DNA from: Herbidospora galbida
Lineage (GTDB): Bacteria > Actinomycetota > Actinomycetes > Streptosporangiales > Streptosporangiaceae
DNA: 57,827 nucleotides
Direction of reading: 5' to 3'
Assembly: GCF_005233835.1 (NCBI RefSeq)
Contig: NZ_SZQA01000042.1
Coordinates: 1 to 57,827 of the forward strand
Part shown: piece after piece, positions 1 through 8,491 of the stretch
Numbering within the stretch: the stretch's first letter is position 1
Layout of the letters: each line of letters starts with the position of its first letter
Notes under the pieces: generated by a model
Database searches by the model: none
What the model was told of the DNA's origin: nothing
Seen by the model: the letters and a program-made list of their open reading frames with translations, nothing else
Program-made: the position numbers and the translations under genes

Positions 1-2
1 TG

Positions 3-1838
3 CTGATGGGCACCGTGCGCGGCCACGCGCCGACGCCCGGCCCGCACGTGCGGCGCATGCTGGCGGCGGTCGCGCGGCAGGACGGCCACCGGCGCGTCGT
101 GCTCGGCCCCCTCGGCCCGGCAGACGTCGCCGAGCTGGTCCGCCGGGAGACCGGACGGTCGCCGGGTCCCGGGGTCGCGCGCGACATCCAGGCCCGCACC
201 GAGGGCAACCCCCTGTTCGTCCGCGAGCTCGCCAGGTTCCTGGCCGGAGCGGGGCGGCTGTCCGACCGGGCGGCGGCCCGGACCGCCGTCCCGTCGACGG
301 TGCGCGACATCGTCCGCGACCGGACGGCCAGGCTCGACGACGCCGACCGCCGCCTCATCGAGATCGCGGCCCTGATGGGCCGTGACGTCGACGCCCGCCT
401 GCTGGCGGACGCGTCCGGCCTCGACGTGCCGGGGTGCCTCGCCCGGCTGGATGACCTCGCGGCGCTCGGCCTGGTCGAGGCGGCCCCCGGCGCCCCGGGC
501 GAGTGGCGGTTCGCGCACGATCTCGTCCGCGAGTCGGTGGCCCGCTCGACGCCCGCGTCGGACGCCGGCCACCTCCACCTGCGCATCGCCGCCGCGCTCG
601 CGCGGAGCCGCGAACCGGCCGAGCGGCACGGTGAGGCGCTCGCCCACCACCTGTGCTCGGCGGGCCCGCTCGCCGAACCGGCGCGGACGGCGGAGGCGCT
701 CATCGTCGCGGCCCGCGTCGCGGCCCGGCGATCCGCCTACGCGACGGCGGAGAGGCGCCTCGACACCGCGATCCGGATCGCCCGCGACGCCGGGCTCCCC
801 GCCCTCGAACTGACCGCGCTCACCGAACTGACCGCCGTCGCGGGCATCCACTCGGGCTTCGTCGGAGCCGCCCTGGACCATCTCGACCGCGCCGAGACCA
901 TCGCCCGGTCGCTCGGCCGGGAACGGGAGGCCACCGGCTTCCTGTTCTCCCGGTTCCTGGCGCACGCCCAGGGCATCCGGCTCGACGCCGCCGGGCGGCT
1001 CGCGCGCCGGCTGCTGGACCTCGGCCTGCGCTCGGCCGACCCGGTCGTGCGGGCGTCCGGGCACCACGCGTGGGGCGTCCACCAGTGGAGTTCGGGCGAC
1101 GTCGGCGGGGCCTTGCGGAGCCTGCGCCGGTCGGACTCGCTCGTCCGCGCCGAGCGCGACGCCGAACCGCTGCGGCACCGGCTGCAGCTGAGCACGCCGG
1201 TCATGCTGGCCCTGAACACCGCGCTGCACGGCGACCCGGTCGGCGCGCGCCGCCTCTTCGACGCGGTGGAGGCCGCCGCCGGCGACGACCCCTACGCCAT
1301 CAGCGTGTGGGGCTCGTTCGCCGTCACCGCGGCGGCCGTCGCGGGCGACCCCGCCTGGGCGCTGCGGGCGGCCGAGACGGCGATCAGGGCCGATCCCGGC
1401 TTCTCCTTCACCTTCTCCGGCGGCTATCTGCGGCTGGCCAGGCAGTGGGCGACGGCCATGTCCGGCGGCGACCCGGTCGCGTCGGCGGCGGAGATGGCGC
1501 GCCTCGTCGAGACCACCCTGGTCGACCCCCCTCGGTCGAACCTGGCCACCTGGTACGCGCTGCTCGCCGAGGTCCTGCTCCGCGCCGGCGACGTCTCCGC
1601 CGCGACGACCGCGCTCGACCGGGCCGAGACGTTCATCGACGCCTACGGCGAACGCTACGCCGAGGGGCTGGTCCTGCTCATCCGCGCGGAGGCGCTGCGA
1701 GACCATGGCGACCTCGCGTCGGCCGAACGGGTGGCCCGCCGGGCGCTCGCCCTGTCGCGGGAGCGCGGCGCCGGTCTCTTCGCGGCGCGCGCCGGCGACC
1801 TGCTGGCCGGGCTCCCGCCGGGTCGTCAGCCGAGATAG
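3..1838 (+). CDS. STAND/AAA-type ATPase regulator, C-terminal part (cut by left edge)
   Basis: The frame is open to the left edge, so the N-terminus and the expected Walker A and B motifs lie outside the window. The remaining ~611 codons begin late in the ATPase domain: TEGNPLFVREL (about residue 65 of what is visible) is the GNPLFV element typical of LuxR/MalT-like and SARP-associated STAND ATPases. The rest is Ala/Arg-rich and alpha-helical, consistent with TPR-like repeats. No C-terminal LuxR helix-turn-helix is visible; the protein ends in LLAGLPPGRQPR. It is probably a signalling ATPase or a regulator that has lost, or never had, its DNA-binding domain. Its stop codon overlaps the convergent formyltransferase by 13 bases. 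Confidence 0.75.
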   Translation: MMGTVRGHAPTPGPHVRRMLAAVARQDGHRRVVLGPLGPADVAELVRRETGRSPGPGVARDIQARTEGNPLFVRELARFLAGAGRLSDRAAARTAVPSTVRDIVRDRTARLDDADRRLIEIAALMGRDVDARLLADASGLDVPGCLARLDDLAALGLVEAAPGAPGEWRFAHDLVRESVARSTPASDAGHLHLRIAAALARSREPAERHGEALAHHLCSAGPLAEPARTAEALIVAARVAARRSAYATAERRLDTAIRIARDAGLPALELTALTELTAVAGIHSGFVGAALDHLDRAETIARSLGREREATGFLFSRFLAHAQGIRLDAAGRLARRLLDLGLRSADPVVRASGHHAWGVHQWSSGDVGGALRSLRRSDSLVRAERDAEPLRHRLQLSTPVMLALNTALHGDPVGARRLFDAVEAAAGDDPYAISVWGSFAVTAAAVAGDPAWALRAAETAIRADPGFSFTFSGGYLRLARQWATAMSGGDPVASAAEMARLVETTLVDPPRSNLATWYALLAEVLLRAGDVSAATTALDRAETFIDAYGERYAEGLVLLIRAEALRDHGDLASAERVARRALALSRERGAGLFAARAGDLLAGLPPGRQPR

Positions 1839-2764
1839 CCGCCCATCGTGCGGAAGTAGTCGGTCGCGGCGAGTTCGGTCCCGTCGTCGAGCCGGACCTT
1901 CCTGATCACCAGCCCGGGAAGCCGCCCCGACCGCGCGTCGCGCCCGGCCACGATCACGATCCCGTCGCCTTCGCGGATGAACACCCGACCGGGCGTGCCG
2001 CCGTAGAGACCCTCGGACACCGAGGCTTCGAGCACGCGGACCCGCTCGCCCTTGTGGACGGTGAAGGCGTTCGGATAGGGGTCCGACTGCGCGCGTACGA
2101 GCCGCTCCAGTTCCTCGGCCGGCCACGTCCAGTCGATCCGGCTGTCTTCGACGGCCCGCTTGTGGAAGAAGGAGGCCCGCGACCGGTCCTGGGGCGTCCA
2201 TACCGCGCGGCCCGACTCGATGAGGTCGAGCCCTTCGTGGACGATCGGCGCGATGAGGTCGACGGTGGCGAAGAAGAGGTCGGTCGCGGTCGACGTCGGG
2301 GTCACCGGGACCGAGCGCTGGATCAGGATGTCGCCCGCGTCCAGTTCCTCGGTCATCCGGTGGGCGGTCACGCCGACCTCCGGCTCGCCGTTGATCAGGG
2401 CCCAGATGATCGGTGAGAATCCGGCGTATTTCGGCAGCAGCGAGTCGTGCACGTTGAGGGTGCCGTGCGGGGGCAGGTCGTAGATCTCCGGGGGCAGCCA
2501 CGTCCGCCAGTTGTTGGCGACGATGACGTCCGCCTGGGCGTCCTTCACGGCCTGCAGTAACTCGGGGTCGGTCGGCCGGTTCCGCAGCAGGACCGGCACG
2601 TCGTGCTCGGCGGCCAGGTCGGCGACGCTGTCGTCCCAGATCTTCTCGTACGCGTGGTCGCTCTTCGGATGGGTCACCGCCAGCACCACCTCGTGCGACG
2701 ACTCCAGCAGCGCCCGCAGCGTGCGGTGCCCCCAGGTCTGGTGTCCGAACATGACGACCCGCAT
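1826..2764 (-). CDS. Methionyl-tRNA-formyltransferase-like enzyme, probable hydroxyornithine formyltransferase
   Basis: A 312-residue formyltransferase of the Fmt fold. The catalytic triad equivalents are visible: N104 and H106 in NVHDSLLP and D142 in ELDAGDIL, so it should use 10-formyl-tetrahydrofolate. Because it is divergent from an ornithine N5-monooxygenase across an iron box, the likely substrate is N5-hydroxyornithine, as for the formyltransferase of coelichelin biosynthesis (CchA), rather than Met-tRNA. I chose the ATG at 2764, preceded by GGAGAGGGAG; an upstream TTG at 2791 would run into the operator region. No siderophore NRPS is in the window. The formyltransferase family is certain; the siderophore role is inference from context. 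Confidence 0.82.
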   Translation of the reverse strand: MRVVMFGHQTWGHRTLRALLESSHEVVLAVTHPKSDHAYEKIWDDSVADLAAEHDVPVLLRNRPTDPELLQAVKDAQADVIVANNWRTWLPPEIYDLPPHGTLNVHDSLLPKYAGFSPIIWALINGEPEVGVTAHRMTEELDAGDILIQRSVPVTPTSTATDLFFATVDLIAPIVHEGLDLIESGRAVWTPQDRSRASFFHKRAVEDSRIDWTWPAEELERLVRAQSDPYPNAFTVHKGERVRVLEASVSEGLYGGTPGRVFIREGDGIVIVAGRDARSGRLPGLVIRKVRLDDGTELAATDYFRTMGGYLG

Positions 2765-2796
2765 GGTGGGCGCTCCCTCTCCGTCGGCCAATATTG

Positions 2797-2815
2797 CAAG
2801 GTAAGGCTAACCTTA
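2797..2815. promoter_or_regulatory. Iron box (DmdR/IdeR-type operator)
   Basis: The 17-base core AAGGTAAGGCTAACCTT (2798-2814) is a near-perfect dyad and closely matches the actinobacterial DmdR1/IdeR iron box (TTAGGTTAGGCTNACCTAA type). It lies midway between the divergent formyltransferase and ornithine monooxygenase starts, so one Fe-bound repressor dimer pair could shut off both genes in iron-replete cells. Confidence 0.88.
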
Positions 2816-2847
2816 TTTACCATACGAGCGACAAGGGAGGCGATCGC

Positions 2848-4137
2848 GTGACCACGATGGTCTACGACGTTCTGGGGATCGGATTCGGGCCGTCGAACCT
2901 GGCACTGGCCATAGCCATCGAGGAACACAACGCGCAGGCCGCGCCATCGGACAGGATGGCCGCCGCCTTCCTGGAGAAACAGCCGCGCTTCGGCTGGCAC
3001 CGGGGCATGCTCATCGACGACGCGACGATGCAGGTCTCCTTTCCGAAGGACCTGGTCACGATGCGGAACCCGGCCAGCGAGTTCAGTTTCCTCTGCTACC
3101 TGCAGGACAAGGGCCGCCTGGTCGACTTCCTCAACCAGAAGACCCTCTTCCCGCTCCGCGCGGAGTTCCACGACTACTTCGAGTGGGCGGCGGCGCGGAT
3201 GGCGCACACGGTCACCTACTCGGCCGAGGTGACCGAGGTGAAGGCGGTCAAGGAGGACGGCGAGATCCGCTACTTCGACGTCGTCACCGCCGACGGCCGG
3301 GTCCGCCGGGCCCGGAACCTGTCGGTCGCGGTCGGCCTGGAGCCGCACCTGCCGCCCGGGACGGTGCTGTCCGACCGGGTGTGGCACACCAGCGGGCTGG
3401 TCCCGAAGGTGGCCGAAAAGGTGGCCGGCGGTGACCGGATCGACCGCGCGTTAGTGCTCGGGGCGGGCCAGAGCGCCGCCGAGGCGGTCGACTACCTGCA
3501 CCGGACCTTCACCGACGCCGAGGTCTGCGCGGTCTTCGCCAAGTACGGCTACACCCCCGCCGACGACAGCCCGTTCGCCAACCGCATCTTCGACCCCGAC
3601 GCGGTCGACGTCTACTTCACCGCCCCCGCCGAGGTGAAGCAGTCGCTCGTCGACTACCACCGCAGCACCAACTACTCCGTGGTCGACATGGAACTCATCC
3701 AGGCCCTGTACGCCACCATGTACCGCGAGAAGGTGCACGGCCGCCAGAGACTCCAGATGCTCAACGTCTCCCGCATCCGCGATGTCGAGGAGGGCCCCGA
3801 CGGCCTGCGGGTGACGGTCGAGTACCTCCCGACCGGCGAACACGTCACGATCGAGGCCGACGTGCTGGTCCACGCGACGGGCTACCGCCCCCACGACGTG
3901 GCCGCGCTCCTGGGCGAGGCGGGCAAGCTGTGCCTGCGCGACGACGAGGACGCGCTCAGGGTGAGCCGCGACCACCGCGTCCAGTTCGCCGCCACCGTGA
4001 CCGCCGGCGTCTACCTCCAGGGCGGCACCGAGCACTCCCACGGCCTCACCTCAACCCTGCTGTCGACCACGGCGATCAGAGCGGGCGAGATCCGCGACTC
4101 CGTCCTCGCCCACCGCGGCGCGGTAGTCGCGGGGTGA
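2848..4137 (+). CDS. L-ornithine N5-monooxygenase (siderophore biosynthesis)
   Basis: A 429-residue flavoprotein of the SidA/PvdA/IucD/CchB family that hydroxylates the side-chain amine of ornithine (or lysine) using FAD, NADPH and O2, the first step of hydroxamate siderophore assembly. The FAD site is GIGFGPSNLALA near the N-terminus, the NADPH site is VLGAGQSAAEAVDY (about residue 205), and the C-terminal ATGYRPHD motif is typical of the family. I start at GTG 2848 behind GGGAGG (2835-2840). It shares the iron-box control region with the divergent formyltransferase. Its 3' end overlaps the convergent AraC gene by 87 bases. Ornithine rather than lysine is inferred from the formyltransferase partner. 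Confidence 0.9.
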   Translation: MTTMVYDVLGIGFGPSNLALAIAIEEHNAQAAPSDRMAAAFLEKQPRFGWHRGMLIDDATMQVSFPKDLVTMRNPASEFSFLCYLQDKGRLVDFLNQKTLFPLRAEFHDYFEWAAARMAHTVTYSAEVTEVKAVKEDGEIRYFDVVTADGRVRRARNLSVAVGLEPHLPPGTVLSDRVWHTSGLVPKVAEKVAGGDRIDRALVLGAGQSAAEAVDYLHRTFTDAEVCAVFAKYGYTPADDSPFANRIFDPDAVDVYFTAPAEVKQSLVDYHRSTNYSVVDMELIQALYATMYREKVHGRQRLQMLNVSRIRDVEEGPDGLRVTVEYLPTGEHVTIEADVLVHATGYRPHDVAALLGEAGKLCLRDDEDALRVSRDHRVQFAATVTAGVYLQGGTEHSHGLTSTLLSTTAIRAGEIRDSVLAHRGAVVAG

Positions 4138-5052
4138 GAGGCCGTAGGCGGCCTTGAACAGGCGGCTGAAGTGGGAGGCGTCCGGGAAGCCCCACTGGGC
4201 GCCGATCGCGCTGACCGGACGGCCCGCCTGGAGCGGGTCGCGCAGGTCGCGGACGCAGTGCTCCAGGCGCCGGGAGCGGATCCAGGCGGCCACCGTCGTG
4301 CTCTCGGCGCTGAACAGCTTGTGCAGGTAGCGGGTGGAGATGTGGTGGGCGGCCGCGATCCGGGCCGGGTCGAGCCCGGGGTCGCCCAGGTGCGCCTCCA
4401 TGTACGACGTGATGCGCAGCAGCGTCGCCCGCCGCGCGGCGTCGGGGTCGGCCGGCGGCAGGTCCAGCCGGTCGGCGAGCATGGTCGCGACCAGGTCGAC
4501 CACGTTGCCCGCCAGCCGGGCGCCGTCGCGGACCTCGACGTCGTCGAGCTGGGCCGCGAGGCGGAGCAGGAACGGCGCGACGAGGGCGCCGACGCCGCCG
4601 GAGCCCGGGATCGCCCGGCCCGTCACCTCGTCGACCCTGTCGTGGGGCAGGCCGAGCATGGCGCGCGGGAACAGCAGCACGACCATGCGGGTCGGCGCGT
4701 CGAAGTCGAGCCAGTAGGGGCGGTCGGTGTCGTACACGGCCATCTCGCCGGTCTGGACGACGGCCTGCCGGCCGGCCTGCTCCAGCCGTCCGCCGCCCTT
4801 CACGAACAGGCCGAGCTTAAGGCTGTCGGACGGGGCGGCCGAGACCAGCCGGGACGTCCGGCGGGCCTGGTGGGCCGTTGTGGCGACGTCGATCACGTCG
4901 ATCGGGCCCAGTGAGGTGGACCGGAGTTTCCCGTCGAAACGGCCTTGGGGAAGAACTGCTTCAAGCGGTACAAATGCCGAAGAAACGACATCTCGCCAGA
5001 AATCCTGACGCTCTTCGACGGGGACGCCCGCAGTGTGGGCGATATACAGCAT
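4051..5052 (-). CDS. AraC-family transcriptional regulator
   Basis: A 333-residue regulator. The N-terminal ~200 residues resemble the AraC_binding_2 (NitR/FeaR-type) sensor domain, ending in FLLRLAAQL. The C-terminal ~100 residues hold two helix-turn-helices: LDPARIAAAHHISTRYLHKL and SAIGAQWGFPDASHFSRLFK, followed by the AraC signature YGLSPRDYR. Start ATG 5052 is the only plausible one in frame; no strong ribosome-binding site precedes it. Divergent from the LivF-like gene and convergent, with overlap, to the ornithine monooxygenase. Ligand unknown; the divergent arrangement makes the ABC ATPase gene its likeliest target. Confidence 0.88.
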   Translation of the reverse strand: MLYIAHTAGVPVEERQDFWRDVVSSAFVPLEAVLPQGRFDGKLRSTSLGPIDVIDVATTAHQARRTSRLVSAAPSDSLKLGLFVKGGGRLEQAGRQAVVQTGEMAVYDTDRPYWLDFDAPTRMVVLLFPRAMLGLPHDRVDEVTGRAIPGSGGVGALVAPFLLRLAAQLDDVEVRDGARLAGNVVDLVATMLADRLDLPPADPDAARRATLLRITSYMEAHLGDPGLDPARIAAAHHISTRYLHKLFSAESTTVAAWIRSRRLEHCVRDLRDPLQAGRPVSAIGAQWGFPDASHFSRLFKAAYGLSPRDYRAAVGEDGVADLARSDRRGRQQG

Positions 5053-5117
5053 GGGTGCAGATTGGGACTCGGTGCGCTCTGCGTCAAGTCGTGTGCCGTT
5101 AGGTGCAAGACGAATGC

Positions 5118-5145
5118 TTGCCGAAATTTCCACAATTGACGGCAA
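5118..5145. promoter_or_regulatory. Inverted repeat directly upstream of LivF-like start
   Basis: TTGCCG (5118-5123) and CGGCAA (5140-5145) form a 6-base inverted repeat with a 16-base AT-rich centre that abuts the ATG at 5146. It could be an operator for the divergent AraC regulator or a hairpin hiding the start; there is no clear Shine-Dalgarno sequence. The short arms limit confidence. Confidence 0.35.
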
Positions 5146-5778
5146 ATGAACGCCGTACTGGAAGTCACCGCACTGTCCGCCGGATATGGCGCCGCGCGCG
5201 CGATCCGCGCCGTCACGATACGGGTTGAGCAGGGAGAACACCACGCGATCGTGGGCGGCCCCGGCTCGGGCAAGTCGACGCTGCTGCGCACCGTCGTGGG
5301 CCTGCACCCCGCCGCGAACGGGACGATTCGTTTCAACGACACCGACATCACCCGGGAACGCCCGGAATGGCGGAAAGCCCGTGGCCTGTGCCTGATGCCG
5401 CAGAATCACCGTTTGTTCACGTCGCTCACCGTGGAAGAGAACCTTCTGGTCGGCGCGCGCTGGGGAGCCCCCGGTCCGTGGACCCTGAGCAGGGTCTATG
5501 AGCTCTATCCGTACCTCCTGGAAAAGCGGCGCGCCCTTGCCGCGTCGCTCACCCTGTCCGAACACCAGGCCGCCGCCGTGGGCCGGGCCCTGATGGCCAA
5601 CCCCCGGATCCTGCTCCTCGACGCGCCCGCCGACCTGGCGGCCCTCGGCCGCCTCACGAAGGAGGGCCTGGCGGTCGTGGCGGCCACCCGCGAGGTCCCG
5701 GCCGGGGCCTGCCACGTCCACCGCCTGATCGACGGGACGGTCACGACCACCCGGACGGAGGTCCGCTGCCGCCGCTGA
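5146..5778 (+). CDS. Degenerate LivF-like ABC ATP-binding protein
   Basis: A 210-residue ABC ATPase resembling the branched-chain amino acid/amide transporter subunit LivF (usually about 235 aa). Walker A is intact (GGPGSGKST) and the Q-loop reads LMPQNH. The signature that should read LSGGQ is LSEHQ, and the Walker B is ILLLDAP, so the catalytic glutamate after the aspartate is alanine. The switch-histidine region reads VVAATRE, with no histidine. No permease or binding protein is adjacent. It may be a nucleotide-binding remnant or a regulatory ATPase controlled by the divergent AraC protein; hydrolysis looks impaired. Confidence 0.8.
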   Translation: MNAVLEVTALSAGYGAARAIRAVTIRVEQGEHHAIVGGPGSGKSTLLRTVVGLHPAANGTIRFNDTDITRERPEWRKARGLCLMPQNHRLFTSLTVEENLLVGARWGAPGPWTLSRVYELYPYLLEKRRALAASLTLSEHQAAAVGRALMANPRILLLDAPADLAALGRLTKEGLAVVAATREVPAGACHVHRLIDGTVTTTRTEVRCRR

Positions 5779-5816
5779 GCCGCGGCGCGCACCTTCCGTC
5801 CGGGTGTGCCCTGTCA

Positions 5817-6956
5817 TCAGGTACGGGTCCAGCGCTGGTTGGCGGCGCCGTTGCAGGACCAGATCTGCAACTGCACCCCGTTGGCCGTCGAGTAGTTCGG
5901 GACGTCCAGGCACTTGCCGGCGCCGACGGCGGTGATGGTGCCGTCGGCGTTGAAGCGCCACTTCTGGTTGTTCTGGCCGTTGCAGTCCCAGATGATCACG
6001 GCTGCGCCGTCGGCGGTGGAGCCGCCGTTCACGTCCAGGCACTTGTTGCCGTAGACCCGCAGCTCAGACGCTGACGTGGCGGTCCACCGCTGGTTGGCCT
6101 GCCCGTTGCAGTCCCAGATCTGCGCCCGTGCGCCGTTGGCCTGGGAGACCCCTGCCACGTCCACGCACCGGTTCGAACCGACACCGCGGATGGAACTCGT
6201 CGTCGACGGGGACGGCGACGGGGTCGGGCTGGGGGTGATGTTCGGCTGGCCGATGCTTCCGGGGACGGACTGCAGGGCCGCGTACCAGGCGGCGGCCATC
6301 TTGTCGTAGCCGCCCGCCGTCGGGTGGATGCCGTCGATCAGGTCGGACGTGGTGAGCTTGCTGTACATGTCGACCAGGTGCACCCGCTTGCCGGCGGAGA
6401 CCTTGCTCCAGACGATGTCCGGGATGGCCGCGTTGAAGGTGCGGGCCGCGGCTGCCTGGCCGGCCGACGACAGCGGGATGATGGTCGCGACGAAGACGTC
6501 GGCGTTCGGAACCGTCGCGGTGATGCGGTCGATCAGCGCGGACAGCCGCTGGGGCGCGGTGGACACGTTGTAGTTCTGCAGGATGTCGTTGGTGCCGATG
6601 TGGAGCAGCACGGTGCGCGGGTTGTGCGTCCGCAACCAGCCGGTGACGTTGGCGTCGATCTGGTCGATGCGCCAGCCGGGATGTCCCTGGTGATCGTGGT
6701 CGCCGAGCGAGCCCGGCCCGTTGAACTGGGTGCCGACGAAGTCGACCGTGTACCGGGCGGCGGCCAGCCGCTGCCACAACCCGATGCGGTAACCGCCGGG
6801 CACCTGGGTGCCCTCGGTGATGGAGTCGCCCAGGGGCATGACGCGCACCCCGCCGTTGGACTCCGCCTGGGCGGCGGTCGTCCGGACGGCCACCAACATG
6901 GCGAGCACGGTCACCGCTCCGAGCACCAGGGTGAGTAATCGTTTCCCAGCGGACAT
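5817..6956 (-). CDS. Secreted SGNH/GDSL hydrolase (CE3-like esterase) with ricin-type CBM13 domain
   Basis: A 379-residue secreted enzyme. Residues 1-31 form a signal peptide (VLGAVTVLAMLVAV core, then AAQA). The SGNH nucleophile is S45 in PLGDSITEG, the block III Asn is in IGTNDIL, and the D-x-x-H pair is DGIHPTAGG. This order fits family 3 carbohydrate (acetylxylan) esterases. A Pro/Ser/Thr linker leads to a C-terminal ricin B-type beta-trefoil with three QxW repeats (QRW, QKW, QRW), likely a carbohydrate-binding module 13. ATG 6956 is preceded by GAGAGG. Probably deacetylates plant polysaccharide. A LacI-type palindrome lies upstream. Confidence 0.9.
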   Translation of the reverse strand: MSAGKRLLTLVLGAVTVLAMLVAVRTTAAQAESNGGVRVMPLGDSITEGTQVPGGYRIGLWQRLAAARYTVDFVGTQFNGPGSLGDHDHQGHPGWRIDQIDANVTGWLRTHNPRTVLLHIGTNDILQNYNVSTAPQRLSALIDRITATVPNADVFVATIIPLSSAGQAAAARTFNAAIPDIVWSKVSAGKRVHLVDMYSKLTTSDLIDGIHPTAGGYDKMAAAWYAALQSVPGSIGQPNITPSPTPSPSPSTTSSIRGVGSNRCVDVAGVSQANGARAQIWDCNGQANQRWTATSASELRVYGNKCLDVNGGSTADGAAVIIWDCNGQNNQKWRFNADGTITAVGAGKCLDVPNYSTANGVQLQIWSCNGAANQRWTRT

Positions 6957-6986
6957 GGCCAACCTCTCATCGTGCAGGTCAGGTTG

Positions 6987-7002
6987 ATGTGAGCGTTAAC
7001 AT
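6987..7002. promoter_or_regulatory. Candidate LacI-family operator upstream of the esterase gene
   Basis: The 16-base imperfect palindrome ATGTGAGCGTTAACAT has a central CG and 12 of 16 symmetric positions, the usual form of LacI-family operators. It lies 31-46 bases upstream of the esterase start on the minus strand. Which regulator binds it is unknown. The rest of 6957-7214 holds no gene that I can support. Confidence 0.45.
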
Positions 7003-7214
7003 CTCCACCCGTGATCCTTGGGGTGAATCATGCGAAGCAAACAGGACACAAATGGCGACCGTCAAGAGTATGAAACATCGCGACCCGGGATCCGGCACGC
7101 CTTCCTGCGGGGGCGGCCGCCCCGGCGTTCCGGGGCACTGAAACTTTCCCCATGAGTGACCGGCCGCGACTCCATGGCTGGAATACCTCCCTACCAGGCA
7201 CGGTTTCCGCCGGT

Positions 7215-7952
7215 ATGACGACAACCAGAGGCCGGGTCCGGCTGGAGCCGACGGCCAAGCGTTTGCGCGTTTATCTCGGGGGCCACGTCGTGGCCGACAC
7301 CACGTCGGCGCTGATGGTCTGGGAGGCGCCGTACTACCCGACGTACTACATCCCGATCAAGGACGTCGCGCCCGGGGTGCTGAAGGAGGCCGGTCCGGGG
7401 CCGCACTCGCCCTCCCGCGGCGACGCCACCCTCTACACGGTCACGTCCGGCGGCAAGGAGGCCCCGGCGCTCGTCTACGCCGACTCGCCGATCGAGGAGA
7501 TCCGCGAGCACGTCCGGTTCGAGTGGGACGCCATGGACTCCTGGTTCGAGGAGGACGAGGAGGTCTTCGTCCATCCGCGCGACCCGTACACGCGGGTCGA
7601 CGTCCTGCCGTCGTCGCGGCACATCCGGGTCGAGGTCAACGGGGAGACGGTCGCCGACTCGCGGAACGGGCGGATCCTCTTCGAGACCGGGCTGCCGGCG
7701 CGGTACTACCTGCCCAAGACCGACGTGCGGTTCGATCTCCTCGAAGCCACCGACACGGTCACGCACTGCCCCTACAAGGGGTCGGCCGAATACTGGTCGG
7801 TCAACGGGGGCAAGGACCTCGCCTGGTCCTACCGGACGCCGCTGCCGGAGAGCCAGAAGATCGCCGGGCTGGTCGCGTTCTACAACGAGAAGGTCGACAT
7901 CTACGTCGACGGCGAGCTGGAGCGGCGGCCGAAGACGAAGTTCTCCCAGTGA
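7215..7952 (+). CDS. DUF427 domain protein (two tandem units)
   Basis: A 245-residue protein with two DUF427 repeats. The first has VYLGGHVVADTT and APYYPTYYIP (residues ~15-45); the second has RVEVNGETVADS and GLPARYYLPKTDV (from about residue 140), each followed by a conserved Tyr-Trp/Ser-Tyr block. Function of the family is not established. The start at ATG 7215 (MTTTRGRV) matches how family members usually begin; an ATG at 7152 would add 21 unconserved residues. Its stop overlaps the GTG of the SUMF1-like gene (GTGA), so the two are translationally coupled. Confidence 0.85.
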   Translation: MTTTRGRVRLEPTAKRLRVYLGGHVVADTTSALMVWEAPYYPTYYIPIKDVAPGVLKEAGPGPHSPSRGDATLYTVTSGGKEAPALVYADSPIEEIREHVRFEWDAMDSWFEEDEEVFVHPRDPYTRVDVLPSSRHIRVEVNGETVADSRNGRILFETGLPARYYLPKTDVRFDLLEATDTVTHCPYKGSAEYWSVNGGKDLAWSYRTPLPESQKIAGLVAFYNEKVDIYVDGELERRPKTKFSQ

Positions 7953-8479
7953 TCGAGATCCCCGGCGGGGTGATCCTGCTCCGGGACGAGGCGCGCAACA
8001 CCGGGTGGACGGTCGAGGTCGAGCCGTTCCTGCTGGCCGCCCACCCGGTGACCCGGGAGGAGTTCCACGGCGTCGCCGGCGACCGGCGTCCCGTCACGGA
8101 CGTGTCCTGGCACGACGCCCGGGAGTACTGCGCGCGGATCGGGGGGCGGCTGCCGACCGAGGCCGAATGGGAGCACGCCTGCCGCGCCGGTTCCCGGGGC
8201 GACCGTTACGGCGAGCTCGACGCGATCGCCTGGCACGGGGGCGAGGTGCGGGAGGTGGGCCTCAAGGAGCCCAACTCCTGGGGTCTGTACGACATGATCG
8301 GCAACGTCTGGGAATGGACGTCCGACCTCTACGACCCCGAGGTCTACGGCGAGTACCGGGTCTTCCGGGGCGGCGGCGCGCACGACCGGCCGGCGGCGCT
8401 GCGGGCCTCGTGCCGCCGCAAGAGCCACCCGGCGTTCGCGATCGACGATCTCGGCTTCCGGGTGGCCCGGACGATCTAG
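7949..8479 (+). CDS. SUMF1/formylglycine-generating-enzyme-like domain protein, short
   Basis: A 176-residue single SUMF1-type domain: VSWHDAREYCARIGGRLPTE, then GLYDMIGNVWEWTSD, then FRGGGAHDRPAALRASCRR and the terminal GFRVAR. These are the fold landmarks of FGE-like proteins, but the paired copper-binding cysteines of true formylglycine-generating enzymes are absent, so sulfatase activation is unlikely. GTG 7949 overlaps the DUF427 stop by four bases, suggesting a joint function. Similar non-FGE domains occur in EgtB-type and sensory proteins; the role here is unknown. Confidence 0.82.
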   Translation: MIEIPGGVILLRDEARNTGWTVEVEPFLLAAHPVTREEFHGVAGDRRPVTDVSWHDAREYCARIGGRLPTEAEWEHACRAGSRGDRYGELDAIAWHGGEVREVGLKEPNSWGLYDMIGNVWEWTSDLYDPEVYGEYRVFRGGGAHDRPAALRASCRRKSHPAFAIDDLGFRVARTI

Positions 8480-8491
8480 GCGCATCAGCCC

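Noticed and set aside
4051-6042. A 663-codon frame extending upstream of the AraC gene
   Set aside because: The upstream part crosses the divergent LivF-like gene and the esterase gene in a non-coding frame; AraC begins at 5052.
7949-8479. A true formylglycine-generating enzyme
   Set aside because: The paired catalytic cysteines are missing and no sulfatase gene is nearby; only the SUMF1 fold is supported.
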